Positions 1-7,050 of a stretch of DNA of 30,376 nt are shown piece by piece. Origin of the DNA: Deltaproteobacteria bacterium. GTDB lineage: Bacteria > Desulfobacterota > Desulfarculia > Adiutricales > Adiutricaceae. The stretch spans positions 1 through 30,376 of the forward strand of contig JAITJT010000118.1 of the NCBI GenBank assembly GCA_031278795.1. The letters are read 5' to 3'. The notes beneath the pieces are model-generated. The model saw only the letters and a list, made by a program, of their open reading frames with translations. It had not been told where the DNA came from and searched no databases. Numbering within the stretch: position 1 is the stretch's first letter; every line of letters begins with the position of its first letter. The position numbers and the translations under genes are program-made.

Positions 1-2
1 AG

Positions 3-170
3 GAAGCCAGAAAGAAAAACGAGGAGGCAAAAATCTCAACCGCCACTTATTTGTTAAAACTAAACATTCCACGAGAGAATATAATAGCTGCTCTCAAGGT
101 ATCAGATGCTTGGCTTAAGAAAGTTGAGGCGAAGATGCGCAAGAAAAACTCTCACCCCAAAACCTCCTAA
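3..170 (+). CDS. C-terminal end of an Rpn-like PD-(D/E)XK transposase-family protein (cut by window edge)
   Basis: The reading frame is open from the left edge to a TAA at 168-170 and gives about 55 residues. It has the look of the C-terminal tail of Rpn/YhgA-type putative transposases: a charged stretch (RKKNEE), then a helix with LLKLNIPRENI, then an 'AALKVSDAWLKKVEA' helix resembling the usual 'I...TGLS.EEI..L' ending. The catalytic nuclease domain would lie upstream, outside the window, so activity cannot be judged. A clearly related but decayed tail lies at 464-649, which supports this frame being real coding sequence. The family assignment comes from the tail pattern only and is moderate. 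Confidence 0.5.
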   Translation, partial: EARKKNEEAKISTATYLLKLNIPRENIIAALKVSDAWLKKVEAKMRKKNSHPKTS

Positions 171-463
171 AGTCTGAGAGACCTTGATTCTCTCTCTTTA
201 CTGGCATAGAGCTTCTTGGAGCAACTTTTGTGCCAAGTCAGGGCTTTTTTTTCCAAAAAACCCCAGACACCTTATCGGCGCCCTAATCCCGAGATAGCAG
301 TTCAGACATTCCCTGATACACTTTTGGAAAGTCTTCTCCTGCATGGGAGATCCTCTGAAGCCATATTGCGCCCGGAACACACCTTTGACTATTCAATTAA
401 ATATGAAGGAGAAAATCATAGACTCATTAATCCATAACCTAATTGAGATAGTCAAAGAGGTAG

Positions 464-649
464 CCAGAAAGAGCCAGAAAGGAACACGCCCAAAATGCAA
501 AAACTTCAATCGCCGTAGCTCTCATAAACTATAAGTTGCCACGCCACCATATCCTAAGTGCCCTGGATGTTACAGAAGAATGGCTTCGAAATATTGAAGC
601 TTACATGACCCCATATCCCTTAATCCAAAAGAGGCCGCAATCCGGTTAA
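464..649 (+). pseudogene. Decayed second copy of the Rpn-like C-terminal tail
   Basis: Frame 464-649 (stop before it at 461-463, TAA at 647-649) has no plausible start codon. It encodes ARKEHAQNAKTSIAVAL, LPRHHILSALDVTEEWL and RNIEAYM. These align without gaps to the tail at 3-170 (RKKNEEAKISTATYLL, IPRENIIAALKVSDAWL, KKVEAKM). The upstream part of any gene is missing or frameshifted; bases 171-463 show no recognisable nuclease domain. I read it as the remnant of a second member of the same mobile family. What is seen is the alignment; the mobile origin is inferred from what is known of Rpn families. Confidence 0.55.
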
Positions 650-711
650 CCCTGAGACTTTCCCAATTATTGCTTTGAGCCTTATGTTTTAAAACCTTAT
701 CAATCATTATT

Positions 712-737
712 GAGCCAAACTTTGGCTCTTTTTTTTT
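712..737 (+). terminator. Rho-independent terminator
   Basis: GAGCCAA (712-718), loop ACT, TTGGCTC (722-728), followed directly by nine T residues (729-737). It lies downstream of the Rpn-like remnants and would terminate rightward transcription through them. Confidence 0.75.
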
Positions 738-1010
738 ACCACATTTCCAGGCCCCTTGAACGGCATCACTCATTTATAGATAGTAGCCATATAGCTCCCC
801 GCTAAGTTTTTTTTCGAATCTCATCTCTGTCATGGAGAGGGCATCAATCCATAAAACGTCTTAAGTATTGCGATATTATGGCTTCATTAGAGGCGACTAT
901 CACCCAAGGGATTGTGTCATAGATAGAAAAAAATCGTTTACTCTTTTATATTCGCTAAAAACCCTAACGTTAGAGACTCTTCGTCTACATTAAAGCTTTC
1001 AAGGTAGCTT

Positions 1011-1055
1011 AAAAAAATAACCCCGCCTGCGTTTATTATGTAAACGCTTGCGAGG
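1011..1055 (-). terminator. Rho-independent terminator after the fbp-AbrB transcript
   Basis: On the minus strand CCTCGC-aa-GCGTTTA-cataa-TAAACGC-ag-GCGGGG forms a two-part hairpin (1021-1055) with a small symmetric bulge. It is followed by TTATTTTTTT (1011-1020). It sits about 75 bases past the AbrB stop codon. Confidence 0.8.
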
Positions 1056-1129
1056 ATTTAAATGAGACGAGCATTTTGGCTAAATCTCGGCTATATCTTA
1101 TTTAAAGCGGTTCCCTTGAAGCGGTTCTC

Positions 1130-2209
1130 TTAAGCCTTGGAGGAGGCGTCCGCCTTCACGCTCTCCACGTCGGTAAAATTCAAGCTGAACTTGGCGAGCC
1201 TGGGGCCCAAAAGAAGAACCGCAAAGAGCCTCAGGGTCTTCATGGCGGCCACGAAAGCCAGGGAAGCGCCGGTTCCGGCAGCGATTATGGTCACCACGTC
1301 CAGGCCACCAGGGCTTGTGGAGAGGTAGCTGGTTAGGGCGTCAAAGTGGCCGAAATAATACATGATCAAGGCGAAGAGGCCGCAGAAGGCTATCATCGCG
1401 AAGATGGAGAGAAGGATCCAGTGGTAGACCTTGAAGGCTCGTTTGAGATCAGCTACCGAGAAGTTTCCACCTATCCTGTAGCCTATGCAGATGAAGCAAG
1501 GAAGGAGGATGAGGGGCGGAATGGTGGTGTCTATGTGGCCTAGGTTTTTAACCAAGGCGATTAGCACCATGGGGAATATTATGGCTCCTCCGGAGAAGTT
1601 CACCCTGGAGGCTAGATAGAGGGCCACCAGGCTACTTAAAAGGGTTATAAAGAGGTCATAGGGCTTGATGGGGACGAAGAGCTCCAGGGTGTGGGGGATG
1701 GCTATGGCGGGCGTGAAGAAACGGGAGACGAAGATGGCGACGATTGAGACCAGGATGACCCGGGTGTACTGCATCATGGCCACCATGCGCATGTCCGCCC
1801 CGTAGTCCGCCGAGAGCAGCACCATGAGCGAGGCCCCTCCCGGGGAGAGGCCCCAGATGGCTGTGGAACCGGGCATTATCTTGGCTCGGGTGAGGAGCAC
1901 CCCCAAGATGCCTGTGGAGATCATAGCCCAGAGCGTGCCACAGATGAGATAGGGCCAGGACAGGGCGAGGATATGAAAAAAATCAGGCCCCAGGCTCTGG
2001 GCAATGCGGGCCCCCAGCATGCCCTTGGCAAAGGTGAAGAAGTTGGCGGGAAGGGTGGGACGGAAGCCCGCCACCGAGAATATGAGCGCGCAGATGAGGG
2101 GCCCGAGAAACCGGGCTGCGGGCAGCCCGGTCTTCTCGAGGAAATAGATAGAAAGAATGGTGAGGACTAGGAGCCCTGACCAACATAAAATGCGGTTTCT
2201 TAGAGATAT
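1130..2209 (-). CDS. AbrB/AmoA-family membrane protein; start codon unresolved
   Basis: A polytopic membrane protein of about 360 residues with repeated hydrophobic helices. The Gly-rich segments match the AbrB family (PF05145, old name putative ammonia monooxygenase): AIWGLSPGGASLMVLLS with ADMRMVAMMQYTRV in the first half, and STSPGGLDVVTIIAAGTGASLAFVAAMKTLR in the second. Family members are membrane proteins of uncertain substrate. Homology begins immediately (WSGLLVLTIL), yet there is no ATG, GTG or TTG in frame between the fbp stop codon and the conserved region. The only standard in-frame start is a GTG at 2392, deep inside fbp, and would add a non-family leader. Candidates are ATA at 2209 (AGAGG nine bases upstream), ATT at 2191, or a -1 slip at the end of fbp. 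The coordinate given uses the ATA. Terminated at 1011-1055. Confidence 0.75.
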   Translation of the reverse strand: MSLRNRILCWSGLLVLTILSIYFLEKTGLPAARFLGPLICALIFSVAGFRPTLPANFFTFAKGMLGARIAQSLGPDFFHILALSWPYLICGTLWAMISTGILGVLLTRAKIMPGSTAIWGLSPGGASLMVLLSADYGADMRMVAMMQYTRVILVSIVAIFVSRFFTPAIAIPHTLELFVPIKPYDLFITLLSSLVALYLASRVNFSGGAIIFPMVLIALVKNLGHIDTTIPPLILLPCFICIGYRIGGNFSVADLKRAFKVYHWILLSIFAMIAFCGLFALIMYYFGHFDALTSYLSTSPGGLDVVTIIAAGTGASLAFVAAMKTLRLFAVLLLGPRLAKFSLNFTDVESVKADASSKA

Positions 2210-2214
2210 TTGAT

Positions 2215-3252
2215 TTAACCTCTTTTTCCGGCCACGAACTGCTCGTAGACCTGCACATCCTCCGGGGACCCAATGATGAGCGGCGTCCTCTGGTGGATAT
2301 GCCTGGGCTCTATCTCCAGGATCCTCTCCCTTCCGGAGGTGGCCATGCCGCCCGCCTGCTCCACCAGATAGGCCAGTGGATTGGCCTCGCACATGAGCCT
2401 GAGCTTCCCTTGGGGCTTCTTGGGGTCCTTGGTGTCGGCCGGGTACAAGAAGATGCCTCCGTAGAGGAGGTTGCGGTGGAAGTCCGCCACCAAGGAGCCT
2501 ATGTAGCGGGAGGTGTAGTGTACCCTATGGTCATCAAATCCCACCTTCAGGTACTCTATGTACTTCTTGGTGGGCTCGTCCCAGAAATTGGCGTTGCCCT
2601 CGTTTATGGAGTAGATCTTACCCCGTGACGGAGTCTTAATGTTGGGGTGGGAGAGAAGAAACTCCCCGATGGAGGGATCCAGGGTGAAGCCGTTCACTCC
2701 CTGGCCCGTGGAGAAGACCAAGATGCAGGAGGACCCGTAGATGACGTAGCCGGCCCCCACCTGCTCCAAGCCCTTCTGCAGCGCGTCCCCCAGGGTCACC
2801 TCCGTGGTGGAGGGGGTATGGCGGCGGTAGATGGAGAATATGGTTCCAATGGAGACGTTGGCGTCTATGTTGGAGCTGCCGTCTAGGGGATCGTAGTGAA
2901 CCAGGTAGTTTCCCTGGGGAAACTGCCTGGGGATCTCGATGATGTCGGCCTCCTCCTCGGAGACTAGCCCGCAGACCTCCCCGGACGCCGACAGGCGGCG
3001 TTTGACGGTGGTATTGGCCAGCTCGTCTAGCTTCTGAACCTCCTCGCCCTGGACGTTCACGGTCCCGGCCCTACCTAAGATGTCCACGAGCCCGGCCTTG
3101 GCCACGTCCCTTTGGATAATCTTGCAGGCGAGGACGAGCGCCTGGAGGAGCCTGGTGTAGGATCCGGTGGCGCCGGTGGTGTACTGCTGGTTCAAAAGCA
3201 GATGGTTGGAAATTGTGATGCCGACATTTTCTGTGGCTGTTGAGGTGCTCAT
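2215..3252 (-). CDS. fbp: Fructose-1,6-bisphosphatase, class I
   Basis: Hydrolyses fructose 1,6-bisphosphate to fructose 6-phosphate, the committed step of gluconeogenesis, in the cytoplasm. The 345-residue product has the metal-binding DPLDGSSN at residues 121-128, and further on the class I landmarks KIYSINEGN, YIGSLVADFHRNLLYGGIFLYPA and LAYLVEQAGG. The length is normal for the family. I chose the ATG at 3252 because GGAGG lies five bases upstream; a GTG at 3264 is also in frame, but that Shine-Dalgarno would then be inside the gene. The stop codon overlaps the region where the AbrB gene must begin, so the two are probably translationally coupled. The 5' side carries a pair of hairpins (3340-3371) and a tandem repeat (3416-3454). 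Confidence 0.96.
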   Translation of the reverse strand: MSTSTATENVGITISNHLLLNQQYTTGATGSYTRLLQALVLACKIIQRDVAKAGLVDILGRAGTVNVQGEEVQKLDELANTTVKRRLSASGEVCGLVSEEEADIIEIPRQFPQGNYLVHYDPLDGSSNIDANVSIGTIFSIYRRHTPSTTEVTLGDALQKGLEQVGAGYVIYGSSCILVFSTGQGVNGFTLDPSIGEFLLSHPNIKTPSRGKIYSINEGNANFWDEPTKKYIEYLKVGFDDHRVHYTSRYIGSLVADFHRNLLYGGIFLYPADTKDPKKPQGKLRLMCEANPLAYLVEQAGGMATSGRERILEIEPRHIHQRTPLIIGSPEDVQVYEQFVAGKRG

Positions 3253-3339
3253 TATGGCCTCCACGCAAAAATTTTTATTTTTCCCTTAGCGTAACAAGCT
3301 TTTACGAAAAAGGGCTAATTAAAGTCGAAAAGATCGCGT

Positions 3340-3371
3340 CCCCAAAAAGTGGGGCCTCTAGCCTTAGAGGC
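3340..3371 (-). other. Two adjacent hairpins upstream of fbp
   Basis: CCCCA-aaaag-TGGGG (3340-3354) abuts a perfect GCCTCTA-gcct-TAGAGGC (3354-3371). No T-tract follows on either strand, so neither is a typical intrinsic terminator. They lie about 90-110 bases upstream of the fbp start, and could be leader structure or part of a processing or binding site. Confidence 0.5.
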
Positions 3372-3415
3372 ATGGATCTTTAGGGCTCAAATGGGCTTTG
3401 AGGCGTAAAGCTCAC

Positions 3416-3454
3416 GAGCTAGCTTTAAGAGCTAGCTTTAAGAGCTAGCTTTAA
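3416..3454. repeat. 13-bp tandem repeat, three perfect copies
   Basis: GAGCTAGCTTTAA is repeated exactly three times (3416-3428, 3429-3441, 3442-3454) and followed by GAGCTC. Each unit contains the palindrome AGCTAGCT, so the array can also fold on itself. Confidence 0.95.
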
Positions 3455-3778
3455 GAGCTCTCTCAAGGAAAGTTTAAACCCTTGGCTAAACAGAAGAGAG
3501 CGGGGATAATTTAGTGAAAAACAATTTTTTAACATTATAGCTTGTTTTTGGTCTTGAGGGTCTAAAAATTTCAGCTAAGGCCTCTGTGGGGCCGCGAGGG
3601 GCGAGATGGGGGTGGAGAGGGCACTTTAAAGCGGCAGGGAGGGGGTTTAAAAAAAACAGCTTTGTAGAAGAGGGGGAAAACCCGCGCCTTGTCGCTAATT
3701 TGAAAATTTAGGTGAAAGTTTAGAAAGATATCTCTTAAAAAAATCCCAAAGCCCAGAAAAGAACCCAAAAATAGGCGC

Positions 3779-3812
3779 AAAAAAGGCGGCACGCTTAAAA
3801 AGTCATGCCGCC
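3779..3812 (-). terminator. Rho-independent terminator of rpsU
   Basis: GGCGGCA and TGCCGCC (3785-3791 and 3806-3812) form a perfect 7-bp stem with a 14-base loop. On the minus strand it is followed by six T residues (3779-3784). It starts 12 bases after the rpsU stop codon. An A/T run on the other side makes it potentially bidirectional. Confidence 0.85.
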
Positions 3813-3823
3813 AAAAATTTTTT

Positions 3824-4048
3824 TTAGTATCTGCCGCGCCTGGTTCTGCGGGCCTGGGCCTTGCGGATGCGCCTGATGGACTCGCGCTCTTTGCGTTTGC
3901 GCTTGTCGCTGGGCTTTTCATAGGCTTTTTTGCTTTTGAGCTGCTTGATGAGGCCGTCTCTGGCCGACTTACGCTTCAGGGCCTTAATGGCCTGCTCCAC
4001 GTCGTTGTCGCGGACTAAGACCTCTATTCCAGTGTCATTCCTGCTCAA
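3824..4048 (-). CDS. rpsU: 30S ribosomal protein bS21
   Basis: Small-subunit protein that binds near the 3' end of 16S rRNA at the initiation platform. The 74-residue product has the family pattern: an N-terminal strand region (GIEVLVRDNDVEQAIKALKR), the motif KKAYEKPSDKRKRKE, and a very basic Arg/Lys tail (RRIRKAQARRTRRGRY). The start appears to be TTG at 4048, with GAGGTGA about seven bases upstream; no in-frame ATG exists near it. It is a single-gene unit: its own promoter lies at 4115-4143 and its own terminator at 3779-3812. Many bacteria place rpsU in an rpsU-dnaG-rpoD macromolecular synthesis operon; here it is separate. Confidence 0.93.
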   Translation of the reverse strand: MSRNDTGIEVLVRDNDVEQAIKALKRKSARDGLIKQLKSKKAYEKPSDKRKRKERESIRRIRKAQARRTRRGRY

Positions 4049-4114
4049 AGCTTATCACCTCGCAATCGTAGTGGAAAGATTGAGATGCTCTTGGGCCTCT
4101 CTTCCAGCCGGACC

Positions 4115-4143
4115 ATTTAAAACAAAACAGCCCTCTTTGTCAA
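4115..4143 (-). promoter_or_regulatory. Sigma-70 promoter of rpsU
   Basis: On the minus strand: a perfect TTGACA -35 box (4138-4143), a 17-base spacer, and TTAAAT as -10 (4115-4120). Transcription would start near 4108, about 60 bases before the rpsU TTG start codon. Confidence 0.75.
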
Positions 4144-4216
4144 GATCTTTTTTGGAGCCGCTTTAGGGCCCCGTTTAGCCCTGGAGTCATGTTTTTACCT
4201 AGACTCGTGCCCCAAG

Positions 4217-4260
4217 ATAACCCCTGGATAGCCCCTGTATAGCCCTTGGAAAGCCCTATG
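4217..4260. repeat. 11-bp tandem repeat, four imperfect copies
   Basis: ATAACCCCTGG, ATAGCCCCTGT, ATAGCCCTTGG and AAAGCCCTATG follow one another without gaps (4217-4227, 4228-4238, 4239-4249, 4250-4260). The array ends six bases before the engB stop codon. Confidence 0.9.
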
Positions 4261-4266
4261 ATTAAA

Positions 4267-4896
4267 TCAGGCAAGATACTTGATGAGGGCCCCCAGAAAG
4301 GGCTCAGGAATCGCCTCCCTCATGAGCTCCGGGCGCCCAAGGCCAGTGGTGGCTGAGGTTACCACCAGGGGCACATCCCCTCCGAGCTCCTCTTTTAGGC
4401 TTTTTAGCTTCTTTAATCTCTCTGAGCTAGTTAGCTTGTCGCCCTTGGTGAGGACGAGAATCCTAGGGATCTCCAGGGTATTTAGGAGGCCTAAGAGCAG
4501 ATCCTCCTCTTTTTGGATACCGCGCCTTATGTCCATCAAGAGTAGGGCCCTCTGGCCCCTCTTCTCGGTGAGGTAACTCTCCACCAGGGAGCGCCAGCTC
4601 TCAACCATCTTGATGGGGGCCTTGGCGAAGCCGTAGCCAGGGAGATCGGAAACCAAGAAGCTAAGAGCGTCTTTGGCCAGGCTCACCTTGAAGAAGTTAA
4701 TCTCCCTGGTCCTCCCTGGGGTGGAGCTCACCCTGGCCAGGGCCTTGCGGCCCAGGAAGTAGTTGAGGAGGCTGGATTTTCCGCAGTTGGAGCGGCCCAG
4801 GAAGGCTAGCTCATAGCCCAGGGGCTCCGGAAACTGCCTTTTATCTCTGGCGCCTTGGATAAACTCGGCGCTATGGGCTGGGGGAAGTGCTTTCAT
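4267..4896 (-). CDS. engB: Ribosome-biogenesis GTPase EngB (YihA/YsxC)
   Basis: A TRAFAC-class GTPase that assists assembly of the 50S subunit. The 209-residue product shows the G motifs in order: G1 GRSNCGKSS at 34-42, G2 within STPGRTREINFF at about 58-69, G3 DLPGYG at 84-89, G4 TKGDK at 150-154 (TKADK is more usual), and G5 TSA near 180. Length is normal. The ATG at 4896 is the natural start, though no good Shine-Dalgarno precedes it, which fits coupling to the aminotransferase gene ending 20 bases upstream. It is the last gene of the presumed hisI-hisG-TPR-aminotransferase-engB unit, ending in a tandem repeat rather than a clear terminator. Confidence 0.95.
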   Translation of the reverse strand: MKALPPAHSAEFIQGARDKRQFPEPLGYELAFLGRSNCGKSSLLNYFLGRKALARVSSTPGRTREINFFKVSLAKDALSFLVSDLPGYGFAKAPIKMVESWRSLVESYLTEKRGQRALLLMDIRRGIQKEEDLLLGLLNTLEIPRILVLTKGDKLTSSERLKKLKSLKEELGGDVPLVVTSATTGLGRPELMREAIPEPFLGALIKYLA

Positions 4897-4916
4897 GGGG
4901 AAATGGAGAGATTTTA

Positions 4917-6116
4917 TTAATCTTTAAGTGTTTGGAAGAAGCAGGATAGACGCTTTATCCCCTCTTCAATGTTTTCTAGGGAGGTGGCGTAGGAGAAACG
5001 TAAGAAGCCCTCGGCCCCGCTCCCGAAATCCACTCCCGGGGTGAGGGCCACCCCGCAATCCTCTAGGATGCGGAAGGATAGGGATCTTGAATCCGGGCTA
5101 ATGTGCGAGGCCTTGGCCAGCACGTAGAAGGCCCCGGTGGGCTCCACCATCACCGTGAGGCCTAAGGACTTTAAGCCACTAAGGAGTCTTAGCCTGCGCT
5201 CGTTAAATATCTCGCGCATCTTCAATACCTCCGGCCAAGCCTTGTCCAGCGCCACCAATGCCGCCTTTTGGCAGGCGGCGTTGGTGGAGATCAAAAAGTT
5301 TTGGGAGATTATCTGGATGGTACGACTTAGGGCGTGAGGGACCACCAAATAACCCACCCTCCAGCCGGTCATGGCGTAGGCCTTGGAAAAGCCCCCCACC
5401 ACCACGGCATCGTCTGTATACTCCAAGACGCTATGATCGCGCTCTTTTGAGTAGTTTAGACCGTGGTAGATCTCATCCGCGATTATGAAGACCCCTAAAG
5501 ATGCAATCTCTTTGAGCCGCCAAGGCTCCATCACCGCCCCGGTGGGGTTGGCCGGAGAGTTTATCATGATGGCCTTAACCGGGGAATTATCCTTTATGAG
5601 GTTTTTTAGTAGAGAGGGGTCGTAGCGGAAGCCGTCTTTTTCCAAGACGTCTTGGTAGAGGGGTACTCCGGAGAAGAAGCGTAAGAAGTTGGGATAACAG
5701 GCGTAGTGGGGGTTGGAGATGATTACCTTGTCACCCGGGTTCAATAGGGCCCCCATGAGGAGGGTGAGACCCACCGAGGTGCCCGGGGTCACGAAGAAGC
5801 GTCCTGGATCGATATCCAGGCCGTAGCGCTCCTTGTAGTGCCTGGAGAGGGCCTCCCTAAGTGAAGGATCTCCTAGGGAGTGGGTGTATTTAAAGGCGCC
5901 ACTATCCAGGGCCTCCTTCATGGCGGAGACGATAATGTCCGGAGTCTTGAAATCAGGCTCCCCCACCTCCATGTGGATGATGCTTTTACCCTCTCCTTCC
6001 AAATAGAGGGCCCGCTCCAGAACCTCCATCACCATGAAGGGGCTCAAGTCTTTTGTGCGGCTGGAAAGTTTGGGGGGCATGGTTTTTTTGGTAGAAGATA
6101 TAGCTAGCTTGGGCAT
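4917..6116 (-). CDS. PLP-dependent class I/II aminotransferase
   Basis: Fold-type I aminotransferase of the aspartate/alanine aminotransferase group. Visible landmarks: HMEVGEPDF near 48-56 for substrate carboxylate contact, NSPANPTG at 186-193, IIADEIYHGL (Asp about 214, which contacts the PLP ring nitrogen), and GGFSKAYAMTGWR with the Schiff-base lysine at K245. FLRFSYATS near the end supplies the conserved Arg for the alpha-carboxylate. The 399-residue length is usual. The ATG at 6116 has no clear ribosome-binding site; an internal ATG at 6080 is possible and would still keep all conserved parts. Substrate cannot be fixed from sequence. Following hisI and hisG, a histidinol-phosphate aminotransferase role is conceivable, but the sequence looks more like the AspC/AlaT group. 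Confidence 0.9.
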   Translation of the reverse strand: MPKLAISSTKKTMPPKLSSRTKDLSPFMVMEVLERALYLEGEGKSIIHMEVGEPDFKTPDIIVSAMKEALDSGAFKYTHSLGDPSLREALSRHYKERYGLDIDPGRFFVTPGTSVGLTLLMGALLNPGDKVIISNPHYACYPNFLRFFSGVPLYQDVLEKDGFRYDPSLLKNLIKDNSPVKAIMINSPANPTGAVMEPWRLKEIASLGVFIIADEIYHGLNYSKERDHSVLEYTDDAVVVGGFSKAYAMTGWRVGYLVVPHALSRTIQIISQNFLISTNAACQKAALVALDKAWPEVLKMREIFNERRLRLLSGLKSLGLTVMVEPTGAFYVLAKASHISPDSRSLSFRILEDCGVALTPGVDFGSGAEGFLRFSYATSLENIEEGIKRLSCFFQTLKD

Positions 6117-6180
6117 TTAAGCTGCAAATTAAAAGAAAGCCTTGATAATTAAGGATTCTAGAAGAATAACTTCAGCTAGA

Positions 6181-6215
6181 GCTTATAAACTAAGGCTTAT
6201 ATACTAAGGCTTATA
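6181..6215. repeat. 14-bp tandem repeat spanning a stop codon
   Basis: GCTTATAAACTAAG (6181-6194) and GCTTATATACTAAG (6195-6208) are followed by a partial third copy, GCTTATAG. The TPR gene's TAG stop (6204-6206) lies inside the second copy, so the array runs from the end of the reading frame into the spacer. Confidence 0.85.
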
Positions 6216-6992
6216 GTCCTTCATGATTTCCCTTATGCGCCTCTGGGCCTCTATGCCGCGGAGCGATTTGGCGTTTAGGTTCACGGCCTGGCCGTAGGCC
6301 TGGGCGGCGTCATCCGGTAGCTCCAGCTTCTCGTAGGTCTCACCTAGAAGGAAGTAGGCGTCCGCGGAATTGGGGTCGATGCGCACCGCGGCATCTAAAA
6401 GATCCGCCGCATGGCGATAGTTAGCCTCCCTATAGGCTAGAAAGGCCAGGCGGTAATAGGGGGCCGCGGATGGCTCACCCGAGGCTATGAGCTCTTGGTA
6501 AATCTTACTGGCCGCCTGGGTGTTGCCCTCGGCCTCCTCCACCAGTGCCAGATTGAAGCGCGAGAGGGCGCTGTTTCCGTAGGAGAGATCACTAATGCAG
6601 ATATTGAACTCCTCTCTCGCCTTGGCGTATTCCTTGGTCTCGTAGTACAAAAGCCCCAGGTCGTTGTGCACGTCGGTTAGCTTGGGATTCATGACCAAGG
6701 CCTCGTTGTAGTTGGTGAGGGCCTTGTCGTACTCCTTCATGCGGAAAAAGGTGCGTCCCATCTGCTGCTTGATGTTGGGGTTCCTGGGGTCCATCTTCTC
6801 GGCCTCTGAGAGCGCCTCCAGCGCCTTGGCGTAGTTGCCGGTGTTCATGGCCACCACGCCCACCTCCACCACCGCCGCCACGTGCCGATCCTTGTCGTAG
6901 TTCTGGTATCCGCCCGATTGCGACCTCATGGGGCAACCCGTGAGGAGAGTACCCAGGATGATTAGTAGCGGAAGCACTTTGATGAAAGACAT
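6204..6992 (-). CDS. TPR-repeat lipoprotein
   Basis: A 262-residue outer-envelope lipoprotein. The N-terminus (MSFIKVLPLLIILGTLLTGC) is a signal peptide with lipobox LTGC and Cys at residue 20. The rest is a run of about five tetratricopeptide repeats, e.g. NYAKALEALSEAEKMDPRN, EYDKALTNYNEALVMNPKL, EYAKAREEFNICI, NYRHAADLLDAAVRIDPNS and LPDDAAQAYGQAVNLNAKS. TPR lipoproteins are protein-interaction scaffolds; the size and layout recall PilF/PilW pilotins, but nothing here proves a pilus link and no pilus genes are nearby. I chose the ATG at 6992 because GGGAG lies eight bases upstream; an in-frame ATG at 7007 would put extra residues before the signal peptide. The gap to hisG is 58 bases. Confidence 0.85.
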   Translation of the reverse strand: MSFIKVLPLLIILGTLLTGCPMRSQSGGYQNYDKDRHVAAVVEVGVVAMNTGNYAKALEALSEAEKMDPRNPNIKQQMGRTFFRMKEYDKALTNYNEALVMNPKLTDVHNDLGLLYYETKEYAKAREEFNICISDLSYGNSALSRFNLALVEEAEGNTQAASKIYQELIASGEPSAAPYYRLAFLAYREANYRHAADLLDAAVRIDPNSADAYFLLGETYEKLELPDDAAQAYGQAVNLNAKSLRGIEAQRRIREIMKDYKP

Positions 6993-7050
6993 AGGGGCAA
7001 CTCCCATTAGCTTTTAGCTTTTAGAATGCTAAGAAAAACAAAACGTTAGG

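Larger units (their letters stand above)
650..1129. other. Intergenic region, AT-rich, two terminators
   Basis: No convincing gene. It holds one rightward terminator (712-737), one leftward terminator (1011-1055) that would end the AbrB transcript, and otherwise AT-rich sequence with scattered stops in all frames. A weak ORF on the minus strand (570-773) overlaps the Rpn remnant and lacks any recognisable domain. Confidence 0.6.
3253..3778. other. Intergenic region between rpsU and fbp
   Basis: About 525 bases with no supported gene. Contents: an A/T-rich stretch just upstream of fbp, two adjacent hairpins at 3340-3371, a perfect 13-bp triple repeat at 3416-3454, and the rpsU terminator at the right end. 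I could not identify a convincing sigma-70 promoter for fbp. A minus-strand ORF at 3571-3921 overlaps rpsU out of frame, is compositionally odd and is rejected. Confidence 0.5.
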
